A stretch of DNA of 39,180 nucleotides, from contig VGIH01000003.1 in the NCBI GenBank assembly GCA_016867965.1, positions 1 to 39,180 of the forward strand, in the 5' to 3' direction. The notes below the pieces were generated by a model. It was not told the origin of the DNA, ran no database searches, and was given only the letters and a program-made list of their open reading frames with translations. The position numbers and the translations under genes were made by a program. Of the stretch, positions 35,938 through 39,180 are shown in pieces. Numbering within the stretch: position 1 is the first letter of the stretch; each line of letters starts with the position of its first letter. The DNA comes from Betaproteobacteria bacterium. Its GTDB lineage: Bacteria > Pseudomonadota > Gammaproteobacteria > Burkholderiales > Burkholderiaceae.

Positions 35938-36834
35938 TTAACCACCACCTTTTTTTGCTTCAAGAGCAAGATCGTAGGCCTCATTTTTTTGAAGGCCATA
36001 CATTGATTGCAAAACTATTGAAAGATTTTTGCTGCTTAATTGCTTAGAAAGTAATTGAGCTAAGTGCCAAGGCTCATGGTTTTCCGAAATAGTTTTGCGA
36101 TTATTTCCTTCCAGGATAAAAACAAATTCACCTTTCAAGTGGTTGGGATTTTCAAGCCATCCTGGGATTTCATCGGCCCTTAATAAAAAAAGGCTTTCAA
36201 ATTTCTTACTAAGCTCTCGCCCAATACTTAGGCGACGACCATTGTCGAGAAGTTCGCTAAATCGAATTAAGGTTTTGGCCAAGCGATGTGGGCTTTCATA
36301 AAAAATGGTTGGAATCGGGCTTTCAATCATTAAGCGAAGCGCCTCTTCGAAATCATTTTTTGAGGTTGGTAAAAAACCAAGGAATTGAAACTGTCCGCGG
36401 GAGGCAATCATGACCTCACCAGCGATCGAGAGCATGGCGGTTAATGCACTTGGCCCTGGGATTGGAATAGTCTGATAGCCATTGATTTGAACCTCAGCAA
36501 CCAATCGAGCCCCAGGATCGGAGACTCCCGGGGTACCTGCGTCCGATAGATAGGCCCATCGTTCTCCCGCCTGAAGGTGATCCATAAGCTTTTTTGCTGC
36601 CTCAATCTCATTGTGCTCATGAATTGCCACCATTGGCTTTCTAATTCCATAATGTTTGAGAAGCAATAGGCTATGACGCTTATCTTCACAGGCAATTCCG
36701 TCAACAAGGTTCAGAATATGCAACGCCCTTAATGTAATGTCCCCCAAATTTCCGATGGGGGTGGCAACGACATACAAACTGCCGCTTGGAAAGTCCTGCT
36801 TTTGCAATGCATCGACTGACGGTATTTCCACCAT
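35938..36834 (-). CDS. rsmI: 16S rRNA (cytidine1402-2'-O)-methyltransferase RsmI
   Basis: GSLYVVATPIGNLGDITLRALHIL, CEDKRHSLLLLKHYGI, YLSDAGTPGVSDPGARLV, IPIPGPSALTAML. Confidence 0.96.
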   Translation of the reverse strand: MVEIPSVDALQKQDFPSGSLYVVATPIGNLGDITLRALHILNLVDGIACEDKRHSLLLLKHYGIRKPMVAIHEHNEIEAAKKLMDHLQAGERWAYLSDAGTPGVSDPGARLVAEVQINGYQTIPIPGPSALTAMLSIAGEVMIASRGQFQFLGFLPTSKNDFEEALRLMIESPIPTIFYESPHRLAKTLIRFSELLDNGRRLSIGRELSKKFESLFLLRADEIPGWLENPNHLKGEFVFILEGNNRKTISENHEPWHLAQLLSKQLSSKNLSIVLQSMYGLQKNEAYDLALEAKKGGG

Positions 36835-36932
36835 GAAGAACCCCTTTAGAATTGATTATCTCTGCAAATGAGTTGAAATGAAAATTACATATAACGGTAT
36901 TTGGGGATGGCAAAACAGAGCATAATATTGCG

Positions 36933-37541
36933 ATGAAAACAAAACCTTTCGATGAGCTAAAAGCTAGGGCACAGCAGCATTTTGTTGATAGTATTGCGAC
37001 AAAGCAGTTGGGGTCTCAGACCTTACCGTCAGAAATTGCGCGCGCCATTTTTTTGATCACGCAATCGATTGAGGCGGGCGGAAAAATAATGGCCTGCGGA
37101 AATGGCGGATCTGCGGCAGACGCACAACATTTTGCAGCTGAATTGATGGGGCGTTTTGAGCGTGAGCGTCGCGAGCTTGCCGCGCTCGCACTCACAACCG
37201 ACTCATCCATATTGACAGCCATCGGCAATGATTACAGCTATGAGGAAGTATTTAGTAAGCAGGTGCGTGGTATCGGGCGCCCAGGCGATGTCTTGTTAGC
37301 CATTTCAACATCTGGCAACTCAAAGAATGTAATTAAGGCGATTGAAGCCGCCAAAAAGATTGGAATTCATATTGTTGCAATGACAGGCAATGGCGGGGGA
37401 AAACTTACTGCATTACTCAGCGGTGAGGATGTTCACTTATGTGTTCCCGCAACCCGTACTGCGCGCATTCAAGAAACCCATTTACTTTTATTGCATTGCC
37501 TTTGCGATGGTGTAGATCATGTTTTATTCAGCGAGGATTGA
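36933..37541 (+). CDS. SIS-domain protein, DiaA / phosphoheptose isomerase (GmhA) family
   Basis: ACGNGGSAADAQHFAAELMGRFERERR; TDSSILTAIGNDYSYEEVFSKQV; LLAISTSGNSKNV; RIQETHLLLLHCLCDGVD. Confidence 0.92.
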   Translation: MKTKPFDELKARAQQHFVDSIATKQLGSQTLPSEIARAIFLITQSIEAGGKIMACGNGGSAADAQHFAAELMGRFERERRELAALALTTDSSILTAIGNDYSYEEVFSKQVRGIGRPGDVLLAISTSGNSKNVIKAIEAAKKIGIHIVAMTGNGGGKLTALLSGEDVHLCVPATRTARIQETHLLLLHCLCDGVDHVLFSED

Positions 37542-37542
37542 A

Positions 37543-38187
37543 ATGATGCGACTCGTCAAAATGGCTTGTACGGCCCTACTTGCTCTGCAGCTATCTGCTT
37601 GTGGTGTTTTAGTGGTTGGTGGCGTGGTGGGAGGCGCAACAATATTGGCGGATCGTAGAACGCCCGCGGTCCAGGCAATTGATTTAGGAATTAAGATTGA
37701 AGCTAATAGTCAGCTCTCCAAAAAGTTTGGGGATTCTGCACACATCGTCGTTGTCTCTTTTAATCAAAAGGTTCTTCTAATCGGCGAGGCGAAAGACGAT
37801 AACATTAAGACTCAGGCAGGCAATGATGTGAAGGCGATGAAGAACGTGCGCTCTCTATTTAATGAAATCGTGATCGGGCCCAATAGTTCATTTGGCCAAA
37901 GGGCAAGCGATACCTATTTGGCCTCAAACATTAAAACCCAACTCGTTTTTAGTCCTGATGTTCCCTCAAATTCCATGAGCATCTCGGTTGAAAGTGGCAA
38001 AGTTTATTTAATGGGGATATTGACCCAGAAAGAAGCTGATAAAGCCAAGCAAATTGTTAGCAAGGTTAGCGGTGTTAAGCAAGTATTTGCTTTCTTTGAC
38101 ATTATTTCGGAAGCCGAGAAGCGGCGCCTTGAGGAAGAGGGCAAAGCAAGAACTTCACAACCTGATACAAATCCTGCTCCAAACTGA
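37543..38187 (+). CDS. BON-domain lipoprotein, DolP/YraP-like
   Basis: Signal peptide with lipobox LSAC; GGATILADRRTPAVQAIDLGIKIE; two BON-like repeats; directly after SIS gene (yraP synteny). Confidence 0.88.
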   Translation: MMRLVKMACTALLALQLSACGVLVVGGVVGGATILADRRTPAVQAIDLGIKIEANSQLSKKFGDSAHIVVVSFNQKVLLIGEAKDDNIKTQAGNDVKAMKNVRSLFNEIVIGPNSSFGQRASDTYLASNIKTQLVFSPDVPSNSMSISVESGKVYLMGILTQKEADKAKQIVSKVSGVKQVFAFFDIISEAEKRRLEEEGKARTSQPDTNPAPN

Positions 38188-38363
38188 ATTTTGCAGCATT
38201 TTGCTCCAAATAATTAGTATTTACCCTAATATCTTGATCCATTACTTTTTCTAGATCCAAGGAGTTGGCCAGAAAGCCTTTTTAACCCATTGATTTCATT
38301 GCGGCCTAAATTTAGGGGGCTAATTTTGGGGTCGGGAAGCATCAAAATATTTATAAGAAGGTG

Positions 38364-38392
38364 TTGACATGTCTCTAAGGGTATGTCATAGT
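38364..38392 (+). promoter_or_regulatory. Candidate rRNA promoter
   Basis: TTGACA (38364-38369), 17-bp spacer, CATAGT; about 210 bp upstream of 16S. Confidence 0.45.
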
Positions 38393-38472
38393 TATGGACT
38401 TCGCTGAATTTACATGAATTATTTCTAGGTACAGCCTTCTTTAAAAATTAGTCAACCGATAATTGTGGGTAC

Positions 38473-38522
38473 TGAGTAGAGGCATCCAGTCCTTCGGGAC
38501 AGATGTAAATAAACAGTACTCA
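38473..38522 (+). other. 16S leader hairpin with C(UUCG)G tetraloop
   Basis: TGAGTA/TACTCA, CATC/GATG, GTCC-TTCG-GGAC nested complementarity. Confidence 0.6.
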
Positions 38523-38601
38523 TAGACAGTAAAAATGATTTGGTTTTATACCAAGTCAATTTCTTAAATGAGTGCGACGAACCGCAAGGTTCACAGGAAT
38601 T

Positions 38602-39180
<579 letters not shown>

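Overview
Core-genome window of a Burkholderiales bacterium, probably Polynucleobacter-like judging from the 16S 5' sequence and gene order (inference). It spans the chromosomal replication-origin neighbourhood. Minus strand: def(partial) and rpmH-rnpA-yidD-yidC-mnmE-pckG-mnmC(oxidoreductase domain only). Plus strand: dprA, topB, dnaA-dnaN-gyrB-SET-DUF3717-like-TSUP, mnmG-rsmG-parA-parB, atpIBEFHAGDC-hemE and priA. The right part has mixed orientation: gcvH, MBL hydrolase, small Cys protein, desaturase, tRNA-Arg(CCG), cytochrome c, rsmI, diaA/gmhA-type SIS protein, dolP-like lipoprotein, and the start of a 16S rRNA gene with its leader. I see no mobile elements, CRISPR arrays, phage genes or defence islands. 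The most interesting signals are: (i) a eukaryotic-type SET-domain methyltransferase gene immediately behind gyrB; (ii) two perfect parS sites, one overlapping the predicted mnmG promoter and one inside mnmG; (iii) helically phased DnaA boxes upstream of dnaA, plus a separate DnaA-box cluster with an AT-rich tract between hemE and priA; (iv) a 148-bp antisense coding overlap of topB and mnmC, with several other convergent pairs sharing stop codons; (v) a 16S substitution at a normally invariant position. I found no convincing wholly new multi-gene system.
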